Of a stretch of 64,000 bases of DNA, positions 22,654 to 32,166 are shown one piece after another. Numbering within the stretch: position 1 is the stretch's first letter; every line of letters starts with the position of its first letter. Made by a program: the position numbers and the translations under genes. The notes under the pieces are model-generated. The model was not told where the DNA came from. It did not search any database and saw only the letters and a list, made by a program, of their open reading frames with translations. Source of the DNA: Eubacterium sp. 14-2 (GTDB taxonomy: Bacteria; Bacillota; Clostridia; Lachnospirales; Lachnospiraceae); assembly GCF_000403845.2 (NCBI RefSeq), contig NZ_KE159569.1, positions 1,472-65,471 on the forward strand, in the 5' to 3' direction.

Positions 22654-23193
22654 TTATACGCACTTTTCCTGCAGGCGCGCAGAGCCGGTTTTATAAAGCT
22701 CCAATGGAATCCATTTTCCATCCTGCAGGACACAGTCATTTACCACGCAGTAGATGAGCGGCGCCACATCCGGATTCTCCAGACATTCCGGCGTGATGTA
22801 CAGCCCAAGATGCTTCCTATAGAAAGGCTCCAGGCCATCAAGAATCTTCTCCTGCAGCGTTCCGGCAAGGGAATCAAATTCATCTATGTCCTGATGGGAA
22901 AAAGCCGCTTTGGAAAGCAGCTTTAAAATCCCACAGCGTTCAATCGTCCCATTGATGACAGCGGCTGCCTCGTCAAGATAATCCTCGTGAATACGGATAC
23001 CGCAGAGAGCCGTCCGCTTGGCATAGTCCGATGCAGAACGCTTAATGCTTACGCATAACGTGTCATAACCTTTTTTGTACTTTGTCTTCAGCACGTCAAG
23101 GGGAACCTTCTCCCGGTTATGCTTCAGGGTTGTTAAGAGTTTTGAAAGTTCCTCCCTAAGCAGAGCCGTTTCCTGATCCTGTGTTTTATACAT
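22654..23193 (-). CDS. hypothetical protein (179 aa)
   Basis: Not recognised. Helical N terminus (QETALLREELSKLLTTLKHN), a basic centre (KYKKGYDTLCVSIKRSASDY), then FYRKHLGLYITPECLENPDV. The VAPLIYCVVNDCVLQDGKW segment suggests a small beta-containing domain. Weak ribosome site (GGGGGATAAG). It sits in the SSB operon between the methylase and another unknown, nine bases after the upstream stop. Confidence 0.7.
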   Translation of the reverse strand: MYKTQDQETALLREELSKLLTTLKHNREKVPLDVLKTKYKKGYDTLCVSIKRSASDYAKRTALCGIRIHEDYLDEAAAVINGTIERCGILKLLSKAAFSHQDIDEFDSLAGTLQEKILDGLEPFYRKHLGLYITPECLENPDVAPLIYCVVNDCVLQDGKWIPLELYKTGSARLQEKCV

Positions 23194-23202
23194 GGCGTCT
23201 TC

Positions 23203-23640
23203 TTATCCCCCATTCTCGACCGACTGATAATCTATGTCAATCGGCTCGTCTGTCAGAACCGGGATGTACTTTTTAAAAATCCCGGCAACCTCCTCTTCCG
23301 TCTTTATTTGTTTTTGATTTGCCAGATTCCATGGGTAATCCGGGACAAACAGCAGATAATCTTTTCCTTCAAAGCTGTCACAAGCCTCAAGCCGGACATT
23401 TTCCGCCTCCAGAATCACTTCTTTCAGAATAGTGGCCAATCCGAGTCTGAAATCCTGATCGAACTCCATATAGTCGTCATAATCCGGATCTGAAACCCCA
23501 CACTCATCCAGCCATTCCTGAATATTCTTCTGCAATACCGGCGCCATTGCCAGCAAGTTCTGGATACGCTCCACAGAATGCTCTCTGATATCGGAAACGC
23601 ATATGCCGTACCCATAAGTATGCCAAGATGTATAACTCAT
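23203..23640 (-). CDS. hypothetical acidic protein (145 aa)
   Basis: No family recognised. Strongly acidic (DYDDYMEFDQDF, EEVAGIFKKY, DEPIDIDYQSVENGG) with the N-terminal phrase SYTSWHTYGYGICVSDI. A small, acidic protein in an element operon could be a DNA mimic, but nothing in the sequence shows this. AGGAGGGT precedes the ATG, and the stop of the upstream gene is 12 bp away. Confidence 0.7.
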   Translation of the reverse strand: MSYTSWHTYGYGICVSDIREHSVERIQNLLAMAPVLQKNIQEWLDECGVSDPDYDDYMEFDQDFRLGLATILKEVILEAENVRLEACDSFEGKDYLLFVPDYPWNLANQKQIKTEEEVAGIFKKYIPVLTDEPIDIDYQSVENGG

Positions 23641-23652
23641 ACAATTACCCTC

Positions 23653-24621
23653 CTACTCTATGTCAGGCTGTAAATCAACCCAAAGACAGCACTCCCTGCA
23701 TTTTTTTGTGCCGTTTCCAACACAAAGGGGATAGGGGTTATCTGTTTCCGGCTTATAGCAGTCTGGTTTTTCCAAATACTCATTTACCAATTCGTGTGCA
23801 ACCTCTGACACAGTTTCCCAGTAAGATTCCCAGTAGTGGTCATTCTTACCAAGTGCATTTTGAAGTCTTTCCGGGAACCGTGGGTCATGAACCATCCGTC
23901 CATACTTCTCATCTGTAAGCTTTGCAATTTCATCCCAGTCTGACACCTGGGAAACAAAATCCTCAAGCTGGCAGGAGGCTTTATGAATCTCAGCAAGCTC
24001 CCGTACAAACCGGTTGGACGCGCAAAGTTTTTGGGTAATGATTGAAAGCGAATAATGGTTTTCGCAGTATTCCCCGTCAATATAGCATTCATAGGAATCT
24101 GCAGTGGAATGCACCACAAAATTCCCATAACCGGCCCACCGCGGAATACATCCGTTTTCCAATTCTTCCTCTAATTTCTGGACCAATAGGCGCTTGGCAT
24201 CGTCGAAATCCGTATACACTTCAGAAGAACTGCCGTGTTCGCCTTCTACCGCCCAATCTTCTGCCAGGATGAATACCATTGGATGATGACGACATTCTTT
24301 CAGGTCATCAAACAGGCATATCATTTCCGGCGCCATGATAACCAAATCCAAAACAATATCGTCAATGGTCTTTGGATTCTGGTACAATTCCGAAAACCTC
24401 TCCTCCAGCTCTTTTACATCGTAAGGAATCATCGGGGGTTCAAAGGAGCAATAAATATCCGGCGGTTCATTTTCCGTATCTTTATCCCCACCGTCACGGA
24501 TTTCCGTAATGCTTCCATACAAACCCTCGTATTCACTTCCAGGCATACCCACAATGGATGCGCCAACCACATAAGTAACGCCTTCATACTCAAATTCAGC
24601 GCCAATTCGATTTATAATCAT
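23653..24621 (-). CDS. hypothetical protein with C-terminal Cys motif (322 aa)
   Basis: No characterised family recognised. The N-terminal module (GAEFEYEGVTYVVGASIVG, SEYEGLYGSITEIRDGGD) resembles the small modules seen on several Clostridia element proteins. The middle is a conserved-looking domain with DDAKRLLVQKLEEELENG and WAGYGNFVVHS. The C terminus holds a compact CVGNGTKKCRECCLW cluster, possibly metal-binding. It lies 13 bp after the upstream gene, in the SSB operon. Confidence 0.7.
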   Translation of the reverse strand: MIINRIGAEFEYEGVTYVVGASIVGMPGSEYEGLYGSITEIRDGGDKDTENEPPDIYCSFEPPMIPYDVKELEERFSELYQNPKTIDDIVLDLVIMAPEMICLFDDLKECRHHPMVFILAEDWAVEGEHGSSSEVYTDFDDAKRLLVQKLEEELENGCIPRWAGYGNFVVHSTADSYECYIDGEYCENHYSLSIITQKLCASNRFVRELAEIHKASCQLEDFVSQVSDWDEIAKLTDEKYGRMVHDPRFPERLQNALGKNDHYWESYWETVSEVAHELVNEYLEKPDCYKPETDNPYPLCVGNGTKKCRECCLWVDLQPDIE

Positions 24622-24634
24622 TCCGATCCCTCCC

Positions 24635-25756
24635 TTAAATATGATAGTCCACGCCTACGAGAACATCTTCGTCTTCCAGATTGTCAATGTACTCGTCTAT
24701 GCGTTCCGGCCAGTCAACCGGAACAGCGCTGTTATTTATCCACTCAAAGTCCTCTCTGCTAAACCAATTGTCTGCGTCTACGATATCGTGGACATATACC
24801 GGATACTTCCGATTATCAAGGATGTCATTCCGTTTCAGATAATCCTCAACTGTCTCACCCTTGAAATACTCCATTTCTTCATGATAAAAAACGCCTTGAG
24901 GGGTAATGGCTCCTCTGAAGCCTTCCTCATACTGGCCCGTAACAAATATTTTCTCTAATTTTAAGAAACGCTCCCTGGCTTTTTTCTCGCGCCACTCGCG
25001 CATTGCCTGCCACTCAATATCCTTTTTCTTAGCAGCACATACCCAGATATATCCTTCGGGCGCAACGGATTCATAATTCTCATTACACCAGCTGCGTTCG
25101 CCAACCGAATAATCGGTACACGAATCTTTGACTAAAAACATCTCCGGCCATCTGCCGCCGATTTGATACCAGTCCCACATAGCATTAGGATTGTAAATGA
25201 AGCCATAGCCTCCATGTTCCTCATCATATGAAAATCCGCGCTCGTTTTCCGCATAATCTGCAAAGCTGGCATACAGCTTTTTTCTGGGATAATCAGGCAA
25301 TGCCCTCATACGCTTAGCCCTTTTTGTCCACTTTTCATGTTTTAACGGACCGGCTTCTCTCTGAAATACCTTTCCATTCCGGATCACGAAACGCCCCCAT
25401 AAAGAATATCCGTTTGCTTCGACAATCTTTCCTTGCGCAAGCTTGATACAATCTGCTGTTGAATTATACTCTTTGCGCAGCTCCTCCGTGTAATCTTCAA
25501 AAGACAGGTATTCCGGATTTATCGGATCTGCAGAATAAAAATCCATAATCCCAACAATTTCACGATTGACTGCTCTTGCAAATGAAGAACAGAGATTCTT
25601 TAACTCCTCCATGTAAACGCCTATCATGATATTGTCTTTTTCCGCGTCTTTTCTTGCTTTTAGCTCTGCAAGCACAGCCGCAATTTCTAAATCCTTTGCT
25701 TTATCCTCTTCTATAGTAATAGGAGCTTGTACAGCTGCCAATGTTCTAAAATGCAT
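24635..25756 (-). CDS. hypothetical protein (373 aa)
   Basis: Not recognised. Helical N terminus (AKDLEIAAVLAELKARKDAE), then GFIYNPNAMWDWYQIGGRWPE and VAPEGYIWVCAAKKKDIEWQ. The YNPNAMWDWYQIGGRW phrase resembles short patches I recall in mobile-element proteins of unknown function, which suggests an enzyme-like globular fold. GAAAGGAAAATAGAG precedes the ATG. It is in the SSB-VWA operon downstream of the first AAA ATPase. Confidence 0.7.
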   Translation of the reverse strand: MHFRTLAAVQAPITIEEDKAKDLEIAAVLAELKARKDAEKDNIMIGVYMEELKNLCSSFARAVNREIVGIMDFYSADPINPEYLSFEDYTEELRKEYNSTADCIKLAQGKIVEANGYSLWGRFVIRNGKVFQREAGPLKHEKWTKRAKRMRALPDYPRKKLYASFADYAENERGFSYDEEHGGYGFIYNPNAMWDWYQIGGRWPEMFLVKDSCTDYSVGERSWCNENYESVAPEGYIWVCAAKKKDIEWQAMREWREKKARERFLKLEKIFVTGQYEEGFRGAITPQGVFYHEEMEYFKGETVEDYLKRNDILDNRKYPVYVHDIVDADNWFSREDFEWINNSAVPVDWPERIDEYIDNLEDEDVLVGVDYHI

Positions 25757-25776
25757 CTCTATTTTCCTTTCTTGAA

Positions 25777-25816
25777 GACAGAGATGGGCAACTGTATTTT
25801 CAGCTGCCCGTCTGTC
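25777..25816 (-). other. long hairpin in the gap before the 373-aa gene
   Basis: GACAGACGGGCAGCTG-AAAATA-CAGTTGCCCATCTCTGTC (minus strand) forms a ~16-bp stem with three mismatches. No T-run follows on the minus strand. It is probably an mRNA processing or stability element within the operon. Confidence 0.45.
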
Positions 25817-25919
25817 ATATTTTTATATTTTGATGTTGTTATACCCATAATACCGTTCTTCCATATAGGACGGCCCCAGTGGGCAGCTGGCTCAAATCAG
25901 GGATACTCCCCGCATTCTG

Positions 25920-27029
25920 TCATGCCGTCAGGTAGTGAATGTTTCTTTCTGCGGCACGGACTATAGATAAATACTCCGGTATCAGCTTCTGCACTTCTTC
26001 CTGCGCTTCATCCCCATAGTAATCGTTATAGCTTAGCATGATGCTGTCCGCCGGAAGGATCGTTGCGCTGCGCGTAGGATCATAGACACACGCAGACGGC
26101 TTGAATTCAGCCGTAACCATGTTCCTGCCCTTCTCGTCATCCAGATACACCATCTCCCTGCCCTCTTTATTGAACATATCCAAACGGCAGTTGTTTGATT
26201 TCATGACTGTCCCGTCATTGAAATGAAGGGTAACATTATAAGCCGTTTCCCTGGTGTTGATGATATTAAGGTCCTGGATCACCGTTTCAAATGCGCCTCC
26301 CATACTAAGCTCGAACGCAATCGCCCTAAGGCAGTCAAAGTTCAGCGCCACTTTCTTGGAAAACAGGATTACCTTCTGGATTTCACTGACATACTGTGTC
26401 CCAAGCTTATCTGTAAGGTATTCCATGATTTCCTCCGAGGAGGGATATTCAAAACGGAAATGGTAATGGAACCGCCCAGGGCGGTTTACCAGATAGTCAT
26501 TCAGCTTACGCAGGCTGTTACAGGTAATGATAAAAAGTTTTTTCCCCTGAGATGTCCCATCAAACAGGCTCAAGAGCCTGGACTGCGGATCTCCTCCATT
26601 GTCTCCGGAGCTGGCGCTGCCAAAGGTTTTGTCAAACTCATCAAACAGAAAAACAGCCTCCTGCTCAATAGACTCAATGTATGAGGCAATACCAGGAATA
26701 AACTGGTCAATAATGATGACAGGATATCCATCTTCCACAGCCTTTGACGCCAGTATCCGGGCAAAAAGGGATTTCCCAATCCCCTTGTCTCCGCTCAAAA
26801 TAACGCCCAGGTTCCGTTCAAATTTCGTAAATGCCTGGAACACCTTGTCTGCTTTCTCCGGATGGATGCCGTAGACCTTTTCCTTTACTGCAAGGTCTGT
26901 GCGCGTCTCCAGAAAAAAGCCGGACATCTTTTCAAAACGGACGGTATAGGTTTTTGCCGGCAGCCTGTCATAAGCTTTGAGCGAGTCGTCATAAATTTCA
27001 TATCTTTTTCCAATACTGATTGCTTTCAT
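25920..27029 (-). CDS. AAA+ ATPase (369 aa)
   Basis: Walker A GDKGIGKSLFARILA (residues ~80-94), Walker B AVFLFDEFDKTFG (~125-137), sensor-1 KLFIITCNS (~165-173) and the arginine-finger region VNRPGRFHYHFRFEYPS. This is a classical AAA+ with a unique N-terminal segment (YTVRFEKMSGFFLETRTDL) and C-terminal extension (~120 aa). It may be a chaperone-like ATPase working with the VWA protein encoded upstream. Start taken at ATG 27029 behind GAAAGGGAATG rather than the longer frame. It is the third gene of a conserved-looking AAA/VWA/AAA trio. Confidence 0.85.
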   Translation of the reverse strand: MKAISIGKRYEIYDDSLKAYDRLPAKTYTVRFEKMSGFFLETRTDLAVKEKVYGIHPEKADKVFQAFTKFERNLGVILSGDKGIGKSLFARILASKAVEDGYPVIIIDQFIPGIASYIESIEQEAVFLFDEFDKTFGSASSGDNGGDPQSRLLSLFDGTSQGKKLFIITCNSLRKLNDYLVNRPGRFHYHFRFEYPSSEEIMEYLTDKLGTQYVSEIQKVILFSKKVALNFDCLRAIAFELSMGGAFETVIQDLNIINTRETAYNVTLHFNDGTVMKSNNCRLDMFNKEGREMVYLDDEKGRNMVTAEFKPSACVYDPTRSATILPADSIMLSYNDYYGDEAQEEVQKLIPEYLSIVRAAERNIHYLTA

Positions 27030-27122
27030 TTTTTCATTCCCTTTCTTTGTTGTTTTTATAGTAGCTGCACCTTTTATTTTCAAGAAGGACAGGGCCGGTT
27101 ACGGCTCTTTGCCTCCCTTGTT

Positions 27123-29399
27123 TTATACCCGTATATGCCGCTTGACCACATTGGTCAGCTTTGTGGGCAGTTGGTTCAAATCGGTAATGTCCAAAAAGGA
27201 ATCCCCGTAAATCCGTTCGATATTTTCCTTATCGCTGCCGATAGCAGCCGCAACAAACAGGATGCCTTTCCGCTGGTATTCCTGCTTAATGCCGCGGAGA
27301 TCTTCTTCTGCTGCAGAGCCGCCGTATCCTGAATCTGCCGGCTGTCCGTCCGAAACCAGCATCAGTATCTTCACTGCTTCCGGCCGTTTGGAAAGCTGTT
27401 CCGCCACAAACCGCAGGGCTGCGCCGTCACGGTTGCTTCCGCGGGCGCTGATGTCCATGAGCCGGTACTTATCGTCATGGTCAAAGCTCTCAAACTCTGC
27501 ATAAGAATACAGCTCCACTGTGTCATATCCGGTGGAATGTCCGTAAACCATTACCGGGATATCAAGGCTCTGGCAGAAGTCGTATAGGATGATCGCTGAC
27601 GCTCTTGCATAGGTGCTGCGGTCACAGGAACACATGGAACCCGATTCATCCAGCAGCAATCCCACTGCCAGCTCCGGAATTTCATTTGGCAGGCTGTTCT
27701 TATAAAACACCTTGCCGTCATTCCGGCACAGGGCATGCGCATCCAAACGCCTTCCCATAATCAGACCGGTCTGCTTTCCTCCACGGCGGTTTTCCCTGAG
27801 CTGTTTGACCAGGCTTTTCTGCAGCTGGCGCGAGATATTGATTAACGGTGCCGATATCATATCGTACTGCTCCGTCAATTCCTCATCCACACTGGAAATG
27901 CGGTTGATCCGGATGCTGACGCCGGCATGGATATTTCCATAAGAAATATTCTGCGCAACATCATTCAGTTCCTGGATGCGTTCATTCTCCAGCTGCTCGC
28001 AGGCCGCCCTTTCTGCCATTTTATCCAGCATACGCTCAATATCGGCGGCAGCACGGTCATAATGCTCCCGTTCGTAAGACTCATTCTTTTCCGTTGTCCC
28101 TCCGAGCGGCTCGGAAAGGGACTCTGTCTGCTGATAGGGGATTCTTCCGCCTTCGCTTTCCGTTGTTTCCTGTTTCCCGGAATTTGGCCCGGAGCCACCA
28201 ACGCTGCCTTCGGATTCCTCTGGAGTTTCAGGTTTAGCCTCTCCAGACTCAGATGGATTTTCTTCATTTTCCGTTTCAGTCTGGGGAGAATTTCCATCCT
28301 CCTCTTTTGATTCTTCTTCATTGCTTTCCTCTGCATCTTCCTGCGTTTTTGCCCGCGCGCCTGCCGTTGCCGAAGTTTCAGAACTTCCGGAAGCCTCCGG
28401 TACCGGCGTACTGCTTCCTTCGCCCATCTCAGATCCACCTGCAATTGACTTCAACACTTCAGCCATTGTTTCACCAATGCCTGCAGGAGAGCCTGCCGCT
28501 GCGGCATCCTCCTGACGCTTCTTGCAGATTTCACAGAATTCTTCTATGTATTCCCAGCAGCGTACCAGGATCAGATTGACAACATGTAATCTTTCTTTTC
28601 CGGATTTGCTCATCAGTGCGCTGTCAATGTCAGGAATCAGCTTGAATACTGTCTGGATCCGCTCATCACTGAGAGGCTCGTCGCCATACTTGATCTCACC
28701 GAATTTTGCATAGGACAGCAAAACCTGCAGAATGCTTTCAAAAATATGCCTGCTGCCGTCATCCTCCTGCTCAATTAACTGTGTTACCGTTGGAATCGAT
28801 GCAAAATGCTGTTTCCGCAGTTCTTCCAGGCCATATCCAATCGTCCCTGGAAAGTTCGTCAGGACACGGTTTTCAATGTACCCGTCTTCGATGACATTTG
28901 AGATTTGGTGTGCGATAAACTGCACTGCCTCCAGGCTCTTAGTGTCTGTTTTGACATAATCCCAGAACGCCCTTTCTTTCCCTGCGTCTGCGGATGTCTT
29001 CAGATCCGGCGGATAGGGATACCATTTGTATCTTTCCAGATAATTGGTATGGGTCTGTGCGGCAAGGAAATCCGTATATAGGACATGCCCCAGCTCATGC
29101 GCAAACGTGCCGCACACAATCTGGTAGCGGCTCTCCCGGCCCCTTACCTTCGTGACCATTGGGTTCCCTGAATTGATACGGATGTACATATTGTCCGTCG
29201 CCGCCAGGAACGGGTCCTTCGGCTTCCAATACAGGTTAACGCGCACACGGCGGTTATAATGATACCGCCGTGTCTGCGCTGCCGCCAAATCTTCAAAGTG
29301 TCCCGCAAGAATACGGGACGAGAAGAACTGGCGGTCAGTAATTTTGCTGCGCTTCTCATTGAGGCGCTGCTTCACAAGTTTGTGATTCACCCTTGCCAT
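27123..29399 (-). CDS. metalloprotease-like and VWA domain protein, CobT-like (758 aa)
   Basis: N-terminal region (~1-300) holds HELGH in GTFAHELGHVLYTDFL, a zinc-protease motif. A low-complexity acidic Glu/Ser/Gly tract spans ~325-430. The C-terminal VWA domain (~545-750) has a full MIDAS: LLLDESGSMCS, a Thr/Ser loop near SARGSNRDGAAL and LMLVSDGQPADSG. This layout matches VWA-like metallopeptidase/CobT proteins, which pair with a MoxR/CobS-class AAA ATPase as in CobS-CobT or RavA-ViaA. Here an AAA gene lies directly upstream and another downstream. The substrate is unknown. Confidence 0.85.
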   Translation of the reverse strand: MARVNHKLVKQRLNEKRSKITDRQFFSSRILAGHFEDLAAAQTRRYHYNRRVRVNLYWKPKDPFLAATDNMYIRINSGNPMVTKVRGRESRYQIVCGTFAHELGHVLYTDFLAAQTHTNYLERYKWYPYPPDLKTSADAGKERAFWDYVKTDTKSLEAVQFIAHQISNVIEDGYIENRVLTNFPGTIGYGLEELRKQHFASIPTVTQLIEQEDDGSRHIFESILQVLLSYAKFGEIKYGDEPLSDERIQTVFKLIPDIDSALMSKSGKERLHVVNLILVRCWEYIEEFCEICKKRQEDAAAAGSPAGIGETMAEVLKSIAGGSEMGEGSSTPVPEASGSSETSATAGARAKTQEDAEESNEEESKEEDGNSPQTETENEENPSESGEAKPETPEESEGSVGGSGPNSGKQETTESEGGRIPYQQTESLSEPLGGTTEKNESYEREHYDRAAADIERMLDKMAERAACEQLENERIQELNDVAQNISYGNIHAGVSIRINRISSVDEELTEQYDMISAPLINISRQLQKSLVKQLRENRRGGKQTGLIMGRRLDAHALCRNDGKVFYKNSLPNEIPELAVGLLLDESGSMCSCDRSTYARASAIILYDFCQSLDIPVMVYGHSTGYDTVELYSYAEFESFDHDDKYRLMDISARGSNRDGAALRFVAEQLSKRPEAVKILMLVSDGQPADSGYGGSAAEEDLRGIKQEYQRKGILFVAAAIGSDKENIERIYGDSFLDITDLNQLPTKLTNVVKRHIRV

Positions 29400-29426
29400 A
29401 TAGGGTAATCCTCCTTCCTATTTGTT

Positions 29427-31304
29427 TTATACTGCCGCTTTCTTTCTGGGCGGCGCAAATATCGGTTCCAGTACGATGCTGATCAATGCCTCCCGGTCCA
29501 TTTCATCGGCAGTCGCTTTGCTGATAATCGTGTAAAGCGCCGAGTGATAGACATCCCCAGTAATTTCAGAACTGATAATCCAGTCAATCAGGCTCCGCAT
29601 TCCATAAGAGCCGTCTGTAATACTGTTCTTACGGCAATATTCCGCCATATCATTTACCACCTGCACCATCTGGGATACCTGATATTCGTCCGTCGCGCCG
29701 GTAACTGACATGGCACGCTGAACCATTACTTCCGGTTCCGGCAGCTCCACATCACGCACCAGGCTCATTCTGTCCAGAACGGACTGGTTCATGCCACGGC
29801 ATCCTTCATAGCTGGTATTTGTTGTCACTACAACCACTGCGTCCGGATGGCGTTCAATCATCTCGCCCGTGGGCAGGGTAATCGTGCCGGACTGCTCCAA
29901 GAGGGAGTTTAGGCCCACCAGCACACCAGGCTGCACAATCGTGGATGGCTCCTGAATCTCAATCACATATCCGTTTTTCAGAGCCTTGATAAAATCCGTT
30001 TCCACATAACTGTAGGTCTGCCCACTGCTTTTGGATGCCTCATCCCGCTTTGAAAGCGCACGCACCTTTTCCGTCACCTTGTCCAGAACAATCCGCATAC
30101 AATCCTGTGAGGTTGCCGCAGGGTTCTCCGTTCCGGTCAAAGCCTGGTAAACGCCTGACGGGTCATAGTCCATATCATCCAAATCCGGAAGTCCCATCAG
30201 CTTGGACACATTGGCGTAATTCACGCCGCCCATGCTTTTTAAGGTTTCCTTCTCCTTATCGAGCTGTGCATCGCCAGTTGACACTGAATCGGAATCCGGG
30301 AAAATCATACCGACAAAATCGAATATTTCCGTACCGGCAGAGCAGGTGTATTTCATGTAAGGCAGATGAAGCCCGGAAGCAATCGCTTTGGCTCCCATTG
30401 TCTTACCGGTGCCTGCCGGCCCGCGTAACAGGAAATTACGCATCTGCATGGATCTGCCCGTTGTCGCCTGCGCATGCCGGCAGATGTCCACAACCTCCTG
30501 CGGAATGATATACCATTCCGGGAGTTTCGGGACAAGGCTCTCCTCCACTGCGTTTAATGCCCTTTTATGAAGCCCATACTTACCGACGAAATCCTCATGC
30601 TCCACAAGGGAAACCGCCTTCTTGATTGTTGCCGGCCCGGTCTTGGCAAATATGGTAAATTCGCCTGCCGATACGTTGGTCGGCGCAAACGCCCCGGAAT
30701 CCAGCTGCGCCTGTGAAACGCGCATCAGGTTACCCGACTTGTCCACGCCCACCTTGATATGGGCGGAACACGCAGGATCCTTGATCCGGCGGTAAGCATT
30801 GTCGCACAGCATGGCCATGCATTCCGTGGCCTTCGCCATATCGGGATACCCGCTGTTAAACTGGTCGTAATACTGCTCCAGATTTTCCTGGAACTCATCA
30901 TCCCCCTGCAGGATCGGCATCAGCGCCATCATGACGGCAGCCCCGTCACGGCCGGAAGCGTTCATCGTATAACTCTCAAACACCTCCGTGTTCTTATCGT
31001 AAACGCTTGCCGTCACCGAACCCGAATTGCTGTCATAAACGACCAGATGGTAGGCATCCGGCCCCATGGAGGATTTGTACTCTGCCACAGTCCGGTGGTC
31101 AATCACGCCGACCGCGCCTTCCCCGCTGCCATTCATACAGCGGCAGACTGCATGCACTGCTTTTATGACCGTAGCGCAAAGCGTTGAAGCTGTGCTTCCA
31201 TCCCCATATTTAGAAGAAACCTTGACTTTTTTGTTGGTAATGGTATCAAAAGGCTCCGGGAGCGGACGGCTGTAATTAAAAATATTGTTAATGGATACAC
31301 TCAT
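29427..31304 (-). CDS. MoxR/CobS-class AAA+ ATPase (625 aa)
   Basis: After a ~240-residue element-specific N domain comes the ATPase core: Walker A LLRGPAGTGKTMGAKAIAS (~288-306), a Walker-B-like region around FIKALKNGYVIEIQEPSTIV, sensor-1 VVVVTTNTSYEG and the arginine finger in MNQSVLDRMSLV. The TNTSYEGCRGMNQSVLDR pattern is typical of the MoxR/CobS/dynein-like branch that acts with VWA proteins. It lies 28 bp upstream of the VWA gene and they surely act together. The N domain gives target specificity (inference). Confidence 0.85.
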   Translation of the reverse strand: MSVSINNIFNYSRPLPEPFDTITNKKVKVSSKYGDGSTASTLCATVIKAVHAVCRCMNGSGEGAVGVIDHRTVAEYKSSMGPDAYHLVVYDSNSGSVTASVYDKNTEVFESYTMNASGRDGAAVMMALMPILQGDDEFQENLEQYYDQFNSGYPDMAKATECMAMLCDNAYRRIKDPACSAHIKVGVDKSGNLMRVSQAQLDSGAFAPTNVSAGEFTIFAKTGPATIKKAVSLVEHEDFVGKYGLHKRALNAVEESLVPKLPEWYIIPQEVVDICRHAQATTGRSMQMRNFLLRGPAGTGKTMGAKAIASGLHLPYMKYTCSAGTEIFDFVGMIFPDSDSVSTGDAQLDKEKETLKSMGGVNYANVSKLMGLPDLDDMDYDPSGVYQALTGTENPAATSQDCMRIVLDKVTEKVRALSKRDEASKSSGQTYSYVETDFIKALKNGYVIEIQEPSTIVQPGVLVGLNSLLEQSGTITLPTGEMIERHPDAVVVVTTNTSYEGCRGMNQSVLDRMSLVRDVELPEPEVMVQRAMSVTGATDEYQVSQMVQVVNDMAEYCRKNSITDGSYGMRSLIDWIISSEITGDVYHSALYTIISKATADEMDREALISIVLEPIFAPPRKKAAV

Positions 31305-31325
31305 AATTCATTTCCTTTCTGCATT

Positions 31326-32063
31326 TCATTGCGTAAGATTGATTTTGATTCCTTCCGGCACACAGCAGGCATCTTCCAGGCCAGCCCTGACAAGCTCGCC
31401 ACAGACATCCTCCCAGCTCTCTTTCGCAGGAAGCTCATCCGCATAAATCAGCAGTTCCGACAGGTTCTGCCCAATCGCCTCGTTACACCGTGTATTCAGC
31501 TCAAATATGTGCGCCTCCGCCCATTCAAAGGCGATAAGCTGGAAGCTCTCCTTTTCATTTTCTCCGGACTGCTCTGGCCCTTCCGGTTCCGGCTCTGGAT
31601 TAGCTGGCTCTGCAGCCGTTTCATATTCGATGCCCAGAACCTGAAGATTGTGGATAATGACCTTTGCCCGTCGGTACCCGCCCGCACGGTTCAGCAGCAC
31701 AAACAAATCGGCGCCCGTTTCAAACAATGCTTTCGCATTAGGCGCTTCCCATACCCATCTCGCCTCCGGATACTCAGCAGCAACCAGCTCAGTAATCCGT
31801 CTGAGTATGACAGAATAGGCAAGCGCTTTGACATCTGTTTCCGTCGGTACCGGTATCGGCTGTGGCTGTGGAGCTGGCATGGGTTCTACGGTTTCCACCT
31901 TTTTTGCTGCCAGAAATACCATCCGGACTGCCGCAATCAGGACGCCCAATATCACAAGGAGGAGGATTGGCCATAGCCTGCAGACAAAGCACAGCAGCGC
32001 CAATACCCCCATAACAACAAGCGCCTCATGGACAAACCGGGCCTGTTTTTCTCTGTTATCCAT
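31326..32063 (-). CDS. membrane-anchored hypothetical protein (245 aa)
   Basis: Two close membrane segments at ~16-45 (LVVMGVLALLCFVCRLWPIL then LLVILGVLIAAVRMVFLA), a Pro-rich linker (PAPQPQPIPVP), and a soluble domain with EYPEARWVWEAPNAKALFET, LLNRAGGYRRAKVII and a C-terminal KESWEDVCGELVRAGLED. No family recognised. Start at ATG 32063 behind AGAAAGGAACC. It lies between an intergenic terminator and the AAA gene. A membrane link for the AAA/VWA machine is possible. Confidence 0.72.
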   Translation of the reverse strand: MDNREKQARFVHEALVVMGVLALLCFVCRLWPILLLVILGVLIAAVRMVFLAAKKVETVEPMPAPQPQPIPVPTETDVKALAYSVILRRITELVAAEYPEARWVWEAPNAKALFETGADLFVLLNRAGGYRRAKVIIHNLQVLGIEYETAAEPANPEPEPEGPEQSGENEKESFQLIAFEWAEAHIFELNTRCNEAIGQNLSELLIYADELPAKESWEDVCGELVRAGLEDACCVPEGIKINLTQ

Positions 32064-32095
32064 GGTTTTTGGTTCCTTTCTGGAATGCAGGACGC

Positions 32096-32135
32096 AAAAA
32101 ACGCACATGAAATTACAGAATGTAACCCATGTGCG
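32096..32135 (-). terminator. strong intrinsic terminator between SSB and the AAA/VWA genes
   Basis: CGCACATGGGTTACA-TTC-TGTAATTTCATGTGCG (minus strand, 32135-32102), 15 bp of stem, followed by TTTTTTG. Lying between SSB and the membrane-anchored gene in the same direction, it should lower expression of everything downstream relative to SSB unless read-through occurs. Confidence 0.85.
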
Positions 32136-32166
32136 CCTCAATACGCCTGATTCAATTTTGCTCCTT

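Noticed and set aside
30035-30508. 157-residue open frame on the plus strand
   Set aside because: Antisense to the MoxR-like ATPase gene, Pro/Ser/Arg-rich shadow composition, no start signal.
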